Shown one piece after another: positions 28,977 through 38,250 of a DNA stretch of 64,000 bases (its first letter is position 1; the number at the start of each line of letters is the position of its first letter). Origin of the DNA: Paracoccus sanguinis (GTDB lineage Bacteria; Pseudomonadota; Alphaproteobacteria; Rhodobacterales; Rhodobacteraceae); the NCBI RefSeq assembly GCF_900106665.1, contig NZ_FNNA01000001.1, positions 1,240,001-1,304,000 of the forward strand, in the 5' to 3' direction. The notes under the pieces were generated by a model. It worked only from the letters and a program-made list of their open reading frames with translations, searched no databases and was not told where the DNA came from. A program made the position numbers and the translations under genes.

Positions 28977-30646
28977 ATGCAGCCACCGCAGGAGCAGCCG
29001 CCCCGAGAGATGCCGCGTCATCAGGGCCAGTATCACGAATCCGGCCAGGTGCCGACCAATCCGGGCCTCGTCTGGGGCTTTCGCGCCGCCGGCCTGATCG
29101 CCGCGGCGCTGGTCTATGTCCTGCTCGGCGGGTCCGAGGGCCTGACCCCCGACGCCCGCTGGGTCGCCTCCATCGGGACGCTGATGGCGGTCTGGTGGAT
29201 GACCGAGGCGATCCCGCTGTCGGCCACCGCGTTGCTGCCCATCGTGCTGATCCCCATCGCCACCGACCGCACCATGGGCAGGCGGCGGCGCCCTATGCCA
29301 GCTCGATCGTGTTCCTGTTCCTCGGTGGCTTCCTGATCGCCATCGCGATGGAGAAATGGAACCTGCACCGGCGCATCGCGCTGGCGACGCTGGCGCGCGT
29401 GGGCGTGCAGCCGCGGCGCATCGTGCTGGGGCTGATGCTGGCCACCGGCTTCCTGTCGATGTGGGTGTCGAACACCGCCACCACGCTGATGATGCTGCCC
29501 ATCGGCCTGTCGGTCCTCACGCTGGTGGTTGAGCGCAGCTCGCGCCGTCAGGGCGTCGCCGACATCGAGGAGGCGCTGGCCGGCGGCGCGACCATCGCCG
29601 AGGCGGTGAAGAACCCCGACATCCGCGCCTTCGGCGTCTGCCTTGTCCTTGCCATCGCGTGGTCGGCCAGCATGGGCGGGCTCGGCACGCTGCTGGGCAG
29701 CCCGCCCAACGCCATCGTGGCGGGCTATGCGCGCGACGAGCTGGGGATCGAGATCGGGTTTTTGCAGTGGATGATGATCGGCCTGCCGCTGGCGCTGACC
29801 TTCATCCTGATCGGCTGGGTGCTCATGACGCGGGTGCTCTATCCCTTCAACCTCGCCGAGATCCCGGGCGGGCGGCAGATGATCGACGAGCAGATCGCCG
29901 GCCTCGGGCCGGTCGGCCAGGGCGAGCGGATGGTGATGATCGTGTTCGGGTCGGCCGCGTTCCTGTGGGTGGTGCCGGGGCTGTTGAAGAGCCTCGTGGG
30001 GCTGGACCTCGGGCCGCTCGGGTCGCTCGACGACACCGCCATCGCCATTGCCGCGGGGATCGCGCTGTTCCTGCTGCCCGGCGAGGGTCGCGGGCGCATG
30101 GTGCTTGAGTGGAAGGACGCCGAGGATGGGCTGCCGTGGGGCGTGCTGCTGCTGTTCGGGGGCGGGCTGTCGCTCGCCTCGGCGGTGGCGGCCTCGGGGC
30201 TCGACCAGTGGTTCGGGGCGCAGGTCTCGGGACTCGGGACGCTGCCGGTGCTGCTGCTGATCGCGGCGGTGGTGACGCTGATCCTGTTCCTGACCGAGGT
30301 CACGTCGAACACCGCGACGGCCGCGACCTTCATCCCGGTGCTCGGGGGTGTGGCGATGGGGATCGGGGCGGACCCGATGTCGCTCTTGATCCCGGCGGCG
30401 TTCGCCGCGACCTGCGCCTTCATGCTGCCGGTGGGGACGCCGCCGAACGCCATCGTGTTCGGGACGGGCTATGTCACCATCGGGCAGATGGCGCGGGGCG
30501 GGTTCGTGCTGAACCTGCTGGGCATCGCGCTGATCACCGGGTTCATCTACCTGCTCGGCGGGCTGGCGCTGGGGATCACCTTCGGCCCCGAGGCGGTGCC
30601 GGCGGTGCCGGTGACGGCGCCCGTGACTGCCCCCGTCTCGGGCTGA
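28977..30646 (+). pseudogene. SLC13/DASS-type anion:Na+ symporter, frameshifted
   Basis: The N-terminal part starts at ATG 28977 behind GGAGGA (hydrophilic head, then LVWGFRAAGLIAAALVYVLL and WMTEAIPLSATALLPIVLIP). The downstream part (APYASSIVFLFLGGFLIAIAMEKWNLHRR to the stop at 30646) carries the conserved NTATTLMMLP and SNTATAATFIPVL motifs of the DASS family. The two are in different frames. Adding one G to the GGG at 29276-29278 joins them as TMGQAAAPYAS, giving 556 residues. The full product would import dicarboxylates or sulfate with sodium. The lesion could be real or a homopolymer sequencing error. Confidence 0.85.
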
Positions 30647-30686
30647 GGGGCTTGACGCCAGCGGGCGCGGCGGCGAGGGGAGCGGG

Positions 30687-31589
30687 ATGCTCACCGTCGC
30701 CGCGCTCTATCACTTCGCCCCCCTGCCCGACCCCGCCGCACTGCGGGCGCCGCTGCTGGCGCTGTGCGAGGCCGAGGGGGTGCGGGGCACCATCATCCTG
30801 GCCCCCGAGGGGGTGAACGGGACCATCGCCGGTCCCCGCGCGGGGGTGGACGCGGTGCTCGCGCATCTGCGCGGCTGGCCGGGCTGCGCGGGGCTGGCGT
30901 GGAAGGAAAGCGCCGCCGCGGCGATGCCCTTCGGGCGGATGAAGGTGCGGGTCAAGCGCGAGATCGTCACCATGGGCGAGCCGCAGGTGGACCCCACCGC
31001 CCATGTCGGCCGCCATGTCCCGCCCGCCGAGTGGAACGCGCTGATCGCCGACCCCGAGGTGGTCGTGATCGACACCCGCAACGCCTATGAAATCGCCATC
31101 GGCAGCTTCCGCGGCGCCATCGATCCCGGCACCCGCTCGTTCCGTGAGTTTCCCGCCTGGTGGCGCGCCAACGCCGACCGCTTCGCGGGCAAGCGCGTGG
31201 CGATGTTCTGCACCGGCGGCATCCGCTGCGAGAAATCCACCAGCTTCCTGATCGGCGAGGGCGTCCCCGAGGTCTTTCACCTGCAGGGCGGGGTGCTGAA
31301 ATACCTCGAAGAGGTGGCCGAGGGCGACAGCCTCTGGGACGGCGCCTGCTTCGTCTTCGACCAGCGGGTCAGCCTGACGCATGGCCTCGCGCCCGGCGGG
31401 CATATCCTCTGCCACGCCTGCCGCCGACCGCTCGACCCCGCCGACCGCGACCGGCCGGAGTATGAGGAGGGGGTCTGCTGCCACCTCTGCGCCGGCGAAT
31501 ACAACGACGCCGACCGCGCCCGCTTCCGCGAGCGGCAGCGACAGGTGGCGCGGGGCGAGCTTTTCGCGGATCAGCCGGCGGCGAGGTAA
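30687..31589 (+). CDS. trhO: tRNA uridine(34) hydroxylase (rhodanese-like, YceA family)
   Basis: This 300-residue protein has an N-terminal acylphosphatase-like part (YHFAPLPDPAALRAPLLALC, GTIILAPEGVNGTIAG) and a rhodanese domain with the active-site loop FCTGGIRCEKST. A Cys-rich C-terminus (CHACRRPL, CCHLCAG) follows. TrhO makes 5-hydroxyuridine at position 34 of tRNA using oxygen. Its 3' end overlaps the convergent norF gene by 19 bp. Confidence 0.93.
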   Translation: MLTVAALYHFAPLPDPAALRAPLLALCEAEGVRGTIILAPEGVNGTIAGPRAGVDAVLAHLRGWPGCAGLAWKESAAAAMPFGRMKVRVKREIVTMGEPQVDPTAHVGRHVPPAEWNALIADPEVVVIDTRNAYEIAIGSFRGAIDPGTRSFREFPAWWRANADRFAGKRVAMFCTGGIRCEKSTSFLIGEGVPEVFHLQGGVLKYLEEVAEGDSLWDGACFVFDQRVSLTHGLAPGGHILCHACRRPLDPADRDRPEYEEGVCCHLCAGEYNDADRARFRERQRQVARGELFADQPAAR

Positions 31590-31834
31590 AGCCCCAGCGC
31601 CGCCACCCCCCAGGCGACCAGGATGCCGGTGAACACCCGCCGCGCGTCCGGGTAGTCGTCGAGGTCGAGGTAGCGCCCGAGGATCACCCGCGCCTTCACC
31701 AGCGCGAGGATCAGGATCGCCACCCCGAGCCCGAGCCGCGGCGACGGCGCGGGCGCCAGCGCCACCGCGGTGGACAGCGCCGTCAGCGCGATCAGCGCCA
31801 CCCAGGCGCGGGCGAGGGGTCCGAACCGCGTCAT
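31571..31834 (-). CDS. norF: NorF, small membrane protein of NO reductase operon
   Basis: This 87-residue protein has about three hydrophobic segments (LARAWVALIALTALSTAVAL, LGLGVAILILALVKARVILG, FTGILVAWGVAALGLYLAAG). It resembles the cytochrome c oxidase subunit IV-like NorF family. It is the last gene of norCBQDEF and overlaps norE by ATGA. It is needed for full NO reductase activity in relatives; exact role unclear. Confidence 0.85.
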   Translation of the reverse strand: MTRFGPLARAWVALIALTALSTAVALAPAPSPRLGLGVAILILALVKARVILGRYLDLDDYPDARRVFTGILVAWGVAALGLYLAAG

Positions 31835-32391
31835 CTGAGCAGGTAGATCACGGGAAACAGCAGCACCCAGACGAGGTCGACCATGTGCCAGAACTGCGCC
31901 CCGGCCTCGACCGCCTCGGCGCCGGCGCGGATCGCCACCAGCCCGAGGATCACCATCCCCGCGACCACGTGGGCGGCGTGAAACAGGGTGAGCAGCCAGT
32001 AAAAGGTGAAGAAGACATGGGTCTCGAGCCCGAGCCCCTGCCGGGCGGCGTCGGCGTACTCGACGCCCTTCAAGAGCAGGAACACCGCGCCGAGCAGCGC
32101 CGCCCCGCCCAGCCAGCGCCGCACCGCCGCCCGGTCGCCGCGCCGCGCCGCCCCCACCGCGCAGGCGGCGCCGTAGCCCGAGGTGACCAGCACCACCGTG
32201 TTCAGCCCCGCCGAGAGGCGGTGGAGCTGCCCCTGCGCGGCGGCGAAGCCCTCGAGGTCGCCCAGCCGCAGCACGAGGAAGATCAGCAGCGCCGCCCCGA
32301 ACACCGCAAGTTCGCTGGCGATCAGCACCCACATCACCAGCTCGCCCGGCAGCCGCGCGCGGGCGGCGTCGCTGGCGGCCGCGTCCGTCAT
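31831..32391 (-). CDS. norE: NorE, cytochrome c oxidase subunit III-like protein
   Basis: This 186-residue membrane protein belongs to the heme-copper oxidase subunit III family (LPGELVMWVLIASELAVFGAALLIFLVLR, FFTFYWLLTLFHAAHVVAGMVIL, GAQFWHMVDLVWVLLFPVIYLL). It has five helices, as for NorE. It has ATGA overlaps with norD and norF on both sides. It supports NO reductase assembly or function. Confidence 0.9.
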   Translation of the reverse strand: MTDAAASDAARARLPGELVMWVLIASELAVFGAALLIFLVLRLGDLEGFAAAQGQLHRLSAGLNTVVLVTSGYGAACAVGAARRGDRAAVRRWLGGAALLGAVFLLLKGVEYADAARQGLGLETHVFFTFYWLLTLFHAAHVVAGMVILGLVAIRAGAEAVEAGAQFWHMVDLVWVLLFPVIYLLR

Positions 32392-34340
32392 GCCCCGACC
32401 AGCTGACGGTAGATCTGCGGCAGCGCCTCGGGCAGGCGGTCGGGATGCGGGACGAGCGCGTGGCCCCCTTGCCCGAAGATGCGCGGGAACCACGACTTGC
32501 CGTCGCGGTCCACGGTGATGCCGAAGACCGCGTGCCCGGCGCGCCGGGCCTCGCGCACGGCCATGGCGCTGTCCTCGATCCCGTGCCGGCCCTCGTAGTG
32601 GTCGAGGTCGTTGGGCTTGCCGTCGGTGATGACGAGGAGCAGCCGTCGCCGCCGCCCCTGCGCCGCAAGCCCGGCCGAGGCGTGGCGGATGCCGGCGCCG
32701 AGGCGGGTGTAGAAGCGCGGGGTCAGCGCGGCGATGCGGGCCTCGACCGCCGCGCTCATCGGCTCGTCGAAGCGCTTGGCGGTGGTCACGTAGACCCGGT
32801 CGCGCTTGAGCGAGCAGAACGCCTGCACCGCGACCTGATCGCCGCAGGCGTCGAGCCCCCAGGCGAGCGCGGCCAGCGCCTCGCGCTCGATGTCGATCAC
32901 CGCGCGGCCCGTCACCGCGCTTTCGGTCGAGCGCGAGATGTCGAGCAGGATCGACACCGCAAGGTCGCGGTTCACCGGCCGCGACTGCCGCCAGATCCGG
33001 TCCGAGCCCTCGCCCGAGACGGCGATGCCGACGCGGCTTCGCACCGTGGCGTCAAGGTCCACCTCGTCCCCGTCGCGGTGGCCGGTGGTGACGACGCGAC
33101 CCGGGCGCATCGCCTCGAACTGGCGGCGCACGGCGCGGATGCGGCGGCTGGCGGCCTCGTCGAATGGCGCGGCGCCGGGGGCGGGGTCGGGCTCGCTGTC
33201 CAGCACGCGGGCGTGGGCGGGCAGATAGCGGCCCGACCGCGCGTCCCATTCGGGATAGGTGAAGACGCCCGACAGCGCCTCGCGGTCCACGTCCTCGGGG
33301 GCGAGGTCGAGATGCAGTTTCAGCCGCGTGGCCGGGGCCTTGCTGATCTGGCCGAGCCCCAGCTCGTCCTGATCGTCCAGCGCCTTGCGGGCGCTGTCGT
33401 CGTCGTCATCCTCGACCCGGCGGTTGAGGTTCAGGAACTCGGCCCAGCTCAGGATCGCCTCGAACTTGTGCAGGATCAGGCTGTCCTTGCGCTCGGCGGC
33501 GTCGGCCTGACGGCGGCGGGCGCGGACGGTCTTGTCGGCCGCCTCGCCGGGGTCTTCGGCCGCGCCGTCCGCCTCGCGGGTCTCGACCCGGTCCGACGCC
33601 GAGGCGGCGCCCGCCTCGACCGTGACCCAGAGGGGCACGGGGCGCATGGGCTGGTAGCCGCGGGGGGCGGTCAGGTCTGCGGGGTCGCCCGCGTCGAGCG
33701 CGGCCATCAGCGCGGCCGCGCGGGGGGGAAGCGGCGCGGGGTCGCCGAGGAGGCGGCGAATCACCGCCTCGACGGCGGCCTCGTCCGGGGGCAGCGCGGT
33801 CTGCGGGCGGGCGGCGCGGATCAGCGCGCGCAGCTCGTCATAGAGCGGCATCAGCCCCGGCGCGGCCTCGGCCACCCGCGCCACCGTGGCCCGCGCGGCC
33901 GCGAGCGCGGCGAGGTCGCGGCGCAGCGGGTCGTCGTGGGTCGCGGGCGCCCCCGCATGGGCCGCGAACGCCGCCATCCAGAGGTAGAGCGCCCCGTTCG
34001 CCTCGGCCGTCGGCAGCACCGCGAGGCTCGACGGCAGGCGCAGGATGCCGGCCGCAAGGCTCGCCTGCGGCAGCGCCTCGGCCTCGGTCCCCAGCCGCCG
34101 CCGCCAGCTCAGCCGGTGGCGGCTGACCCGGTCGGCGCTGGGGCGGAACTCGACCGAGTGATCCCCGCCGAGGCCCCGGAACAGCACCGCGAGGCGGCCC
34201 GCGACGTCGGTCAGGGCGACCCGCGCCGCCTCGTGCGCGGGCACCGCGTCAAAGCCCGAGGCCCAGCCGTGCCACAGCTTGCCGACGGTCTCCTCCGGCT
34301 CCCACGGCTCGATCTCGCGCCAGTTCAGGGGTGCAGTCAT
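32388..34340 (-). CDS. norD: NorD, VWA-domain NO reductase activation protein
   Basis: This 650-residue protein has a C-terminal von Willebrand A domain. The MIDAS motif is SILLDISRSTES, with LLLVITDGKPNDLDHYEGRHGIEDS and AVFGITVDRDG following. NorD works with the AAA+ protein NorQ to insert iron or mature NorCB. It ends in an ATGA overlap with norE and is preceded by a 112-bp gap from norQ packed with hairpins. ATG 34340. Confidence 0.94.
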   Translation of the reverse strand: MTAPLNWREIEPWEPEETVGKLWHGWASGFDAVPAHEAARVALTDVAGRLAVLFRGLGGDHSVEFRPSADRVSRHRLSWRRRLGTEAEALPQASLAAGILRLPSSLAVLPTAEANGALYLWMAAFAAHAGAPATHDDPLRRDLAALAAARATVARVAEAAPGLMPLYDELRALIRAARPQTALPPDEAAVEAVIRRLLGDPAPLPPRAAALMAALDAGDPADLTAPRGYQPMRPVPLWVTVEAGAASASDRVETREADGAAEDPGEAADKTVRARRRQADAAERKDSLILHKFEAILSWAEFLNLNRRVEDDDDDSARKALDDQDELGLGQISKAPATRLKLHLDLAPEDVDREALSGVFTYPEWDARSGRYLPAHARVLDSEPDPAPGAAPFDEAASRRIRAVRRQFEAMRPGRVVTTGHRDGDEVDLDATVRSRVGIAVSGEGSDRIWRQSRPVNRDLAVSILLDISRSTESAVTGRAVIDIEREALAALAWGLDACGDQVAVQAFCSLKRDRVYVTTAKRFDEPMSAAVEARIAALTPRFYTRLGAGIRHASAGLAAQGRRRRLLLVITDGKPNDLDHYEGRHGIEDSAMAVREARRAGHAVFGITVDRDGKSWFPRIFGQGGHALVPHPDRLPEALPQIYRQLVGA

Positions 34341-34344
34341 TGTG

Positions 34345-34365
34345 TCCTGCCCAAATATCCCGGGC
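34345..34365 (-). repeat. Dispersed GGGATATTTGGGC repeat upstream of norD
   Basis: The minus strand reads GCCCGGGATATTTGGGCAGG. It ends 5 bp before the norD start and so lies where the norD ribosome-binding site would be. Same family as copies near 8065, 22267, 26843 and 60822. Confidence 0.65.
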
Positions 34366-34443
34366 TTCTGAACGCCCGGAAAACAGTCCGGTGGACTGTT
34401 TTCAGTGAAGAAGGCCGCGGCAGCGGCCGGGGCAGAGCCCCGG
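34360..34443. repeat. Cluster of four palindromes between norQ and norD
   Basis: Four inverted repeats follow each other: CCGGGC/GCCCGG (34360-34379); GAAAACAGTCC/GGACTGTTTTC with a 3-nt loop (34379-34403, perfect 11-bp stem); GGCCGC/GCGGCC (34413-34428); and CCGGGGC/GCCCCGG (34427-34443). The density in a gap inside an otherwise overlapping operon suggests an mRNA processing, stability or attenuation site, or a REP-like insertion. Confidence 0.7.
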
Positions 34444-34452
34444 TCCGGCGGT

Positions 34453-35271
34453 TCAGCCGAACACCGCGACGACCAGATCGGCCAGCCCGCGTTTCACGTC
34501 GGCGTCGTCGGTCAGCGGCTCGATCATCGCCGCCGACACGGCGCGGTTGAGGTCCATGCCGCCGGCGATCAGCGTCGCGGCATAGACGACGAGGCGGGTC
34601 GAGACCCCCTCTTCCAGGTCCTGCCCCTTGAGCGCCCTGAGCTTGCCCGCCAGCCGCACCAGCCCGGCCGCGCGGCGCGCATCGAGCCCGCTTTCCGCGA
34701 CCACGATCTCGGTTTCGAGCGCGGGGGCGGGAAAGTCGAACTCCATCGCCACGAAGCGCTGCCGCGTCGAGGGTTTCAGCGTCTTGAGGATGTTCTGGTA
34801 ACCGGGGTTGTAGGACGCGACGAGCATGAAGCCGGGGGCGGCCTCAAGCTCTTCGCCGGTGCGGTCGATGGGCAGGATGCGGCGGTCGTCGGTCAGCGGG
34901 TGCAGGACAACGGTCACGTCCTTGCGGGCCTCGACCACCTCGTCGAGGTAGCAGATCGCGCCCTCGCGCACGGCGCGGGTCAGCGGGCCGTCGACCCACA
35001 CCGTCTCGCCGCCTTTCAGCAGGTAGCGCCCGATCAGGTCGGCCGCCGACAGGTCGTCATGGCAGGCGACGGTATAGAGCGGGCGGCCCAGCCGGGCGGC
35101 CATGTGCGACACGAAGCGGGTCTTGCCGCAGCCGGTCGGGCCCTTGAGCAGCACCGGCAGGTCGTGGGCGGCGGCGGCCTCGAACACGGCCACCTCGTCC
35201 TTCTGGGGCAGGTAGAAGGGGGCTTGCGCCCCCTCCGTCGTGCGGTGGTCCAGCGGGGTGTGGGCGTTCAT
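34453..35271 (-). CDS. norQ: NorQ, MoxR-type AAA+ ATPase for NO reductase activation
   Basis: This 272-residue ATPase has Walker [19 protein letters not shown], Walker [14 protein letters not shown], sensor and arginine regions in [26 protein letters not shown]. NorQ forms a ring that cooperates with NorD in inserting the non-heme iron of NorB. ATG 35271 has GGAG 8 nt upstream; a GTG at 35280 overlapping the norB stop is an alternative start that adds MTE. Confidence 0.95.
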   Translation of the reverse strand: MNAHTPLDHRTTEGAQAPFYLPQKDEVAVFEAAAAHDLPVLLKGPTGCGKTRFVSHMAARLGRPLYTVACHDDLSAADLIGRYLLKGGETVWVDGPLTRAVREGAICYLDEVVEARKDVTVVLHPLTDDRRILPIDRTGEELEAAPGFMLVASYNPGYQNILKTLKPSTRQRFVAMEFDFPAPALETEIVVAESGLDARRAAGLVRLAGKLRALKGQDLEEGVSTRLVVYAATLIAGGMDLNRAVSAAMIEPLTDDADVKRGLADLVVAVFG

Positions 35272-35276
35272 CTCGG

Positions 35277-36671
35277 TCACTCCGCGGGGGTCCGGTGGGC
35301 GATCTCGTCACGCTGCCGCTGCACCGGGCCGGGGGTCACCACCTCGCGGCGCACGGCGAGCACCGACCAGATGAACAGCAGCGCCCCGACCACGACCGCC
35401 AGACCCGAGCCGAAGCGCATCCAGTAGAACAGCGCCAGCTGGTCCTGCACGTCCATGTAGAACTCTCCGTTCACGCGCTGCAGGTGGGTCTGCAACGTGC
35501 CGGCGAAGGTCAGGGTGAAGGTCATGAACAGCATCCCCCCCGACATCAGCCAGAACGACGCCATGTTCAGCACCTGGTTGTAGGGGTCGCGGTTGCGCAT
35601 GATCGGCATGGCGTAGGTCACGATCGCCAGCACCAGGCAGACATAGGCCCCGTAGAAGGCGAGGTGCCCGTGAGCCGCGGTGATCTGGGTGCCGTGGGTG
35701 TAGTAGTTCACCCCGTGCAGCGTGTGCAGGAAGCCCCAGACGCCCGCCCCGAAGAACGCCAGCACCGAGCAGCCGAGCGACCACAGGAGCGCCGCCTTGT
35801 TCGGGTGATCGCGGCGGCCCTTCCAGACCATCACGAAGGCAAAGCTCATCATGGCGAAGAACGGCACGATCTCGAAGCTCGAGAAGATCGACCCGACCCA
35901 CTGCCAGTAGGCCGGCAGCCCGATCCAGTAGTAGTGGTGCCCGGTCCCGAGGATGCCCGAGAAGAGCGCGGTGGCGACGATGACGTAGAGCCACTTCTCC
36001 ACCACCTCGCGGTCGACGCCGGTCAGCTTGAGCATCAGGAAGGCGAGGATCGAGGCCATGATCAGCTCCCACACGCCCTCGACCCACAGGTGGATCACGT
36101 ACCACCAGTACTGCTTGTCCAGCACCAGGTTCGAGGGGTTGTAGAAGGCGAACAGGAACAGCAGCGCCAACCCCCAGAGGCCCAGCAGCAGCACGTTCGA
36201 GATGGCGGTCTTGCGGCCCTTCAGCACCGTCATGGTGACGTTGTAGAGGAAGATCAGCGCGGCCACGACGATGCCCGCCTTGACCCACTTGGGCTGCTCG
36301 AGGAACTCGCGCCCCTCCTTGCCCAGCAGCCAGTTGCCGTGGAAGAGGTCGAAGACATAGGTCACGACCACGCCGGCGGTCCCGAGCACGAGGATCGCCA
36401 GTTGCAGCCAGGCGAGCGTGGGCGAGTGGATGTCGCGCTCGGCCTCTTCGGGGATCAGGTAGTAGGCCGAGCCGAAGAACCCGAGCAGCAGCCAGACGAT
36501 CAGGCTGTTCGAGTGCAGCATCCGCACGATGTTGAACGGCAGAAGCTCGGACAGGAAGTTCGGGTTGACGTAGATGTAGCCCATGAGAAGGCCCATCGAC
36601 ACCTGAACCGCGAACAGCGCCATGGCGACCACGAAGTAGCCGTAGGCGATGCGTTGGGTGTGGTATTTCAT
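35277..36671 (-). CDS. norB: Nitric oxide reductase catalytic subunit NorB
   Basis: This 464-residue, 12-helix heme-copper-oxidase relative reduces two NO to N2O in the cytoplasmic membrane. Heme and iron ligand His residues are visible in [13 protein letters not shown] (His53), [21 protein letters not shown] and [11 protein letters not shown]. The Glu of HLWVEGVWE, characteristic of NorB active sites, is present. It lies 13 bp after norC and upstream of norQ. Confidence 0.97.
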   Translation of the reverse strand: MKYHTQRIAYGYFVVAMALFAVQVSMGLLMGYIYVNPNFLSELLPFNIVRMLHSNSLIVWLLLGFFGSAYYLIPEEAERDIHSPTLAWLQLAILVLGTAGVVVTYVFDLFHGNWLLGKEGREFLEQPKWVKAGIVVAALIFLYNVTMTVLKGRKTAISNVLLLGLWGLALLFLFAFYNPSNLVLDKQYWWYVIHLWVEGVWELIMASILAFLMLKLTGVDREVVEKWLYVIVATALFSGILGTGHHYYWIGLPAYWQWVGSIFSSFEIVPFFAMMSFAFVMVWKGRRDHPNKAALLWSLGCSVLAFFGAGVWGFLHTLHGVNYYTHGTQITAAHGHLAFYGAYVCLVLAIVTYAMPIMRNRDPYNQVLNMASFWLMSGGMLFMTFTLTFAGTLQTHLQRVNGEFYMDVQDQLALFYWMRFGSGLAVVVGALLFIWSVLAVRREVVTPGPVQRQRDEIAHRTPAE

Positions 36672-36684
36672 CGCTTTGTCCCCC

Positions 36685-37137
36685 TCAGCCGGCGTCGTTC
36701 GGCGGCCAGTTCTGGGTGTTGATCCTGCCGGTCCACAGCAGGAAGTCGCTCAGCTCGCGGAACTCGGCGTCGGTGAGCGGGAAGTTCGGCATCTGCCGGC
36801 GCCCCTCGATGCCGGTGGGCATCGCCTGCATCCAGGTCTTGAGCGCCTCGGCGGCGGCGACGGGGTCGTCCGCGACGCCCCAGCGCTTCATCACGTTGCC
36901 CAGTTCGGGGGCGAAATAGGCCCCCTCGCCCAGCAGCGTGTGGCAGTTGATGCAGGCGTTCTTTTCCCAGATGTGCTTGCCGGCAGCCACGCTTTCGGTC
37001 AGCCCCGCCTTGTCCGTCGAAACATTGACGGCATAGAGATGGCTGTGCACCGACATGGCGCCGAAGATCGCGATGAAGAACAGTGACCCGCCGTAAAAGA
37101 CGTTCCGGGCCATGCTCTTGGTCATGACGTCGCTCAT
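36685..37137 (-). CDS. norC: Nitric oxide reductase cytochrome c subunit NorC
   Basis: This 150-residue membrane-anchored cytochrome c passes electrons to NorB. One transmembrane helix (NVFYGGSLFFIAIFGAMSV) is followed by the periplasmic heme domain with CINCH at residues 62-66 and the axial Met in RRQMPNFPL. It is first in norCBQDEF. A TTGA-N6-TCAA box is centred about 70 bp upstream of the start. Confidence 0.97.
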   Translation of the reverse strand: MSDVMTKSMARNVFYGGSLFFIAIFGAMSVHSHLYAVNVSTDKAGLTESVAAGKHIWEKNACINCHTLLGEGAYFAPELGNVMKRWGVADDPVAAAEALKTWMQAMPTGIEGRRQMPNFPLTDAEFRELSDFLLWTGRINTQNWPPNDAG

Positions 37138-37200
37138 GGCGGCGGTCCCTTCGAGCGGTTTTCGATGAGTTCAGCGATAAACTCCGCGTGTGCGGCCACC

Positions 37201-37214
37201 TTGAGGAAAGTCAA
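37201..37214 (-). promoter_or_regulatory. FNR/NNR-type box upstream of norC
   Basis: TTGAGGAAAGTCAA keeps both conserved TTGA/TCAA half-sites six bases apart. If the site sits at -41.5, transcription would start near 37166, with a TTATCG-like -10 region around 37175-37180. It is predicted to drive norCBQDEF under low oxygen and NO. Confidence 0.78.
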
Positions 37215-37356
37215 AGGCTGAGCGTCGCGCTAGGTTTTTTGGCGGCCCGCCCCGTGCGCCCCCGGATGCCGTTGCGCACGGGTCACAGCGCGGCCTGCGC
37301 GGCGGGGGCGGTGCGGCGGCATTGCGCGGTCGGAGCGGCGTCCGGGGAGGCCGCCG

Positions 37357-38250
37357 CTAGAGCGCCAGCCGCGCCTCGATCCGGGCGCCGGGAAACGCCG
37401 CCAGCGCGCGCGCCTGCGCCTCCTCGTCCATCAGCACCGCGGCGGTCGAGAGCGCGTCGGCCAGCGCCGCGCGGTCGGCGCTGACCGAGACCAGCCGCCA
37501 GCGCACCGCGCGCCCGTCGGCGGCGAGGATATGCGCCCCGTCCCCCGCCGGCCCGATCCGCGTGCCGAAGGGCGCCGAGGTCGCCAGCGCCCGGTCCCGC
37601 AGCGCCAGCCGCCGCACCGGCGCGCCGTCAAGCTGCACCTCGGCCGGCCAGCCGGTCGGGCCGAGCGCGCGGGCCTCGCCGGTGTCGATCAGCACGTCGG
37701 TCAGCCCGTGGCGGGCGGCGACCTCGGCCAGCCGGTCGGCGGCGAATCCCTGCGCGAGGCCGTTCAGCGTCAGCGCCATGCCGGGGCGGGCAAGGCGGAT
37801 CTCGTCCTCGGCCAGACGCACGTCGTCCCAGCCGGCGAGGGCTGCGGCGGGACCCTCGGGGGTGCCCAGCCGGCGGGCCTGCCAGAGCGGCTGCACCGTC
37901 GGGTCGAACGCCCCGCCGGTGGCGGCGTGGACCGCGCCCGCCAGCCGCAGCATCTCCACCAGATCGGCGCCGGGATGCGCCAGCCGCCCGAGCGCGTTCA
38001 GCCGCACGAGGTCCGAACCGCGATAGAGCGAGGCCCGCGCCTCGACAGCGCGCAGCGCGCGGGCGGCCTCGGCGAAGAAGGCGCGGGCGGCGGGCGCGGT
38101 CCCGCCGCGCACCATCAGCGCCACGTCGGCGCCGAGCGCCACCCCCTCCCACCGGTGCAGGGGCGCGGCGGCGGCGGGGAGGCCGAGCGCGGCCAGCCCG
38201 CAGGCTGCGGCAGCGAGGGCGAGGATGCGGCGGCGGGTGGGCCGGGTCAT
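37357..38250 (-). CDS. apbE: FAD:protein FMN transferase (ApbE/NirX)
   Basis: This 297-residue protein has a twin-arginine-like exported N-terminus (RPTRRRILALAAAACGLAAL). The ApbE family core is visible in the Mg/FAD-binding region GGAFDPTVQPLWQARR, LTLNGLAQGFAADRLAEV, DVLIDTGEARALG and VSVSADRAALADALSTAAVLM. ApbE attaches FMN to Thr/Ser of membrane proteins such as NosR/NirI. It overlaps nnrS by ATGA and sits in the nirI transcript, matching NirX of Paracoccus. The NirI FMN-binding domain is the likely target. Confidence 0.9.
   Translation of the reverse strand: MTRPTRRRILALAAAACGLAALGLPAAAAPLHRWEGVALGADVALMVRGGTAPAARAFFAEAARALRAVEARASLYRGSDLVRLNALGRLAHPGADLVEMLRLAGAVHAATGGAFDPTVQPLWQARRLGTPEGPAAALAGWDDVRLAEDEIRLARPGMALTLNGLAQGFAADRLAEVAARHGLTDVLIDTGEARALGPTGWPAEVQLDGAPVRRLALRDRALATSAPFGTRIGPAGDGAHILAADGRAVRWRLVSVSADRAALADALSTAAVLMDEEAQARALAAFPGARIEARLAL

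Noticed and set aside
32388-32668. Longer upstream reading for the norF frame
   Set aside because: The extension is antigenic-looking Arg-rich sequence overlapping norE and norD; ATG 31834 with ATGA coupling gives the family-length protein.
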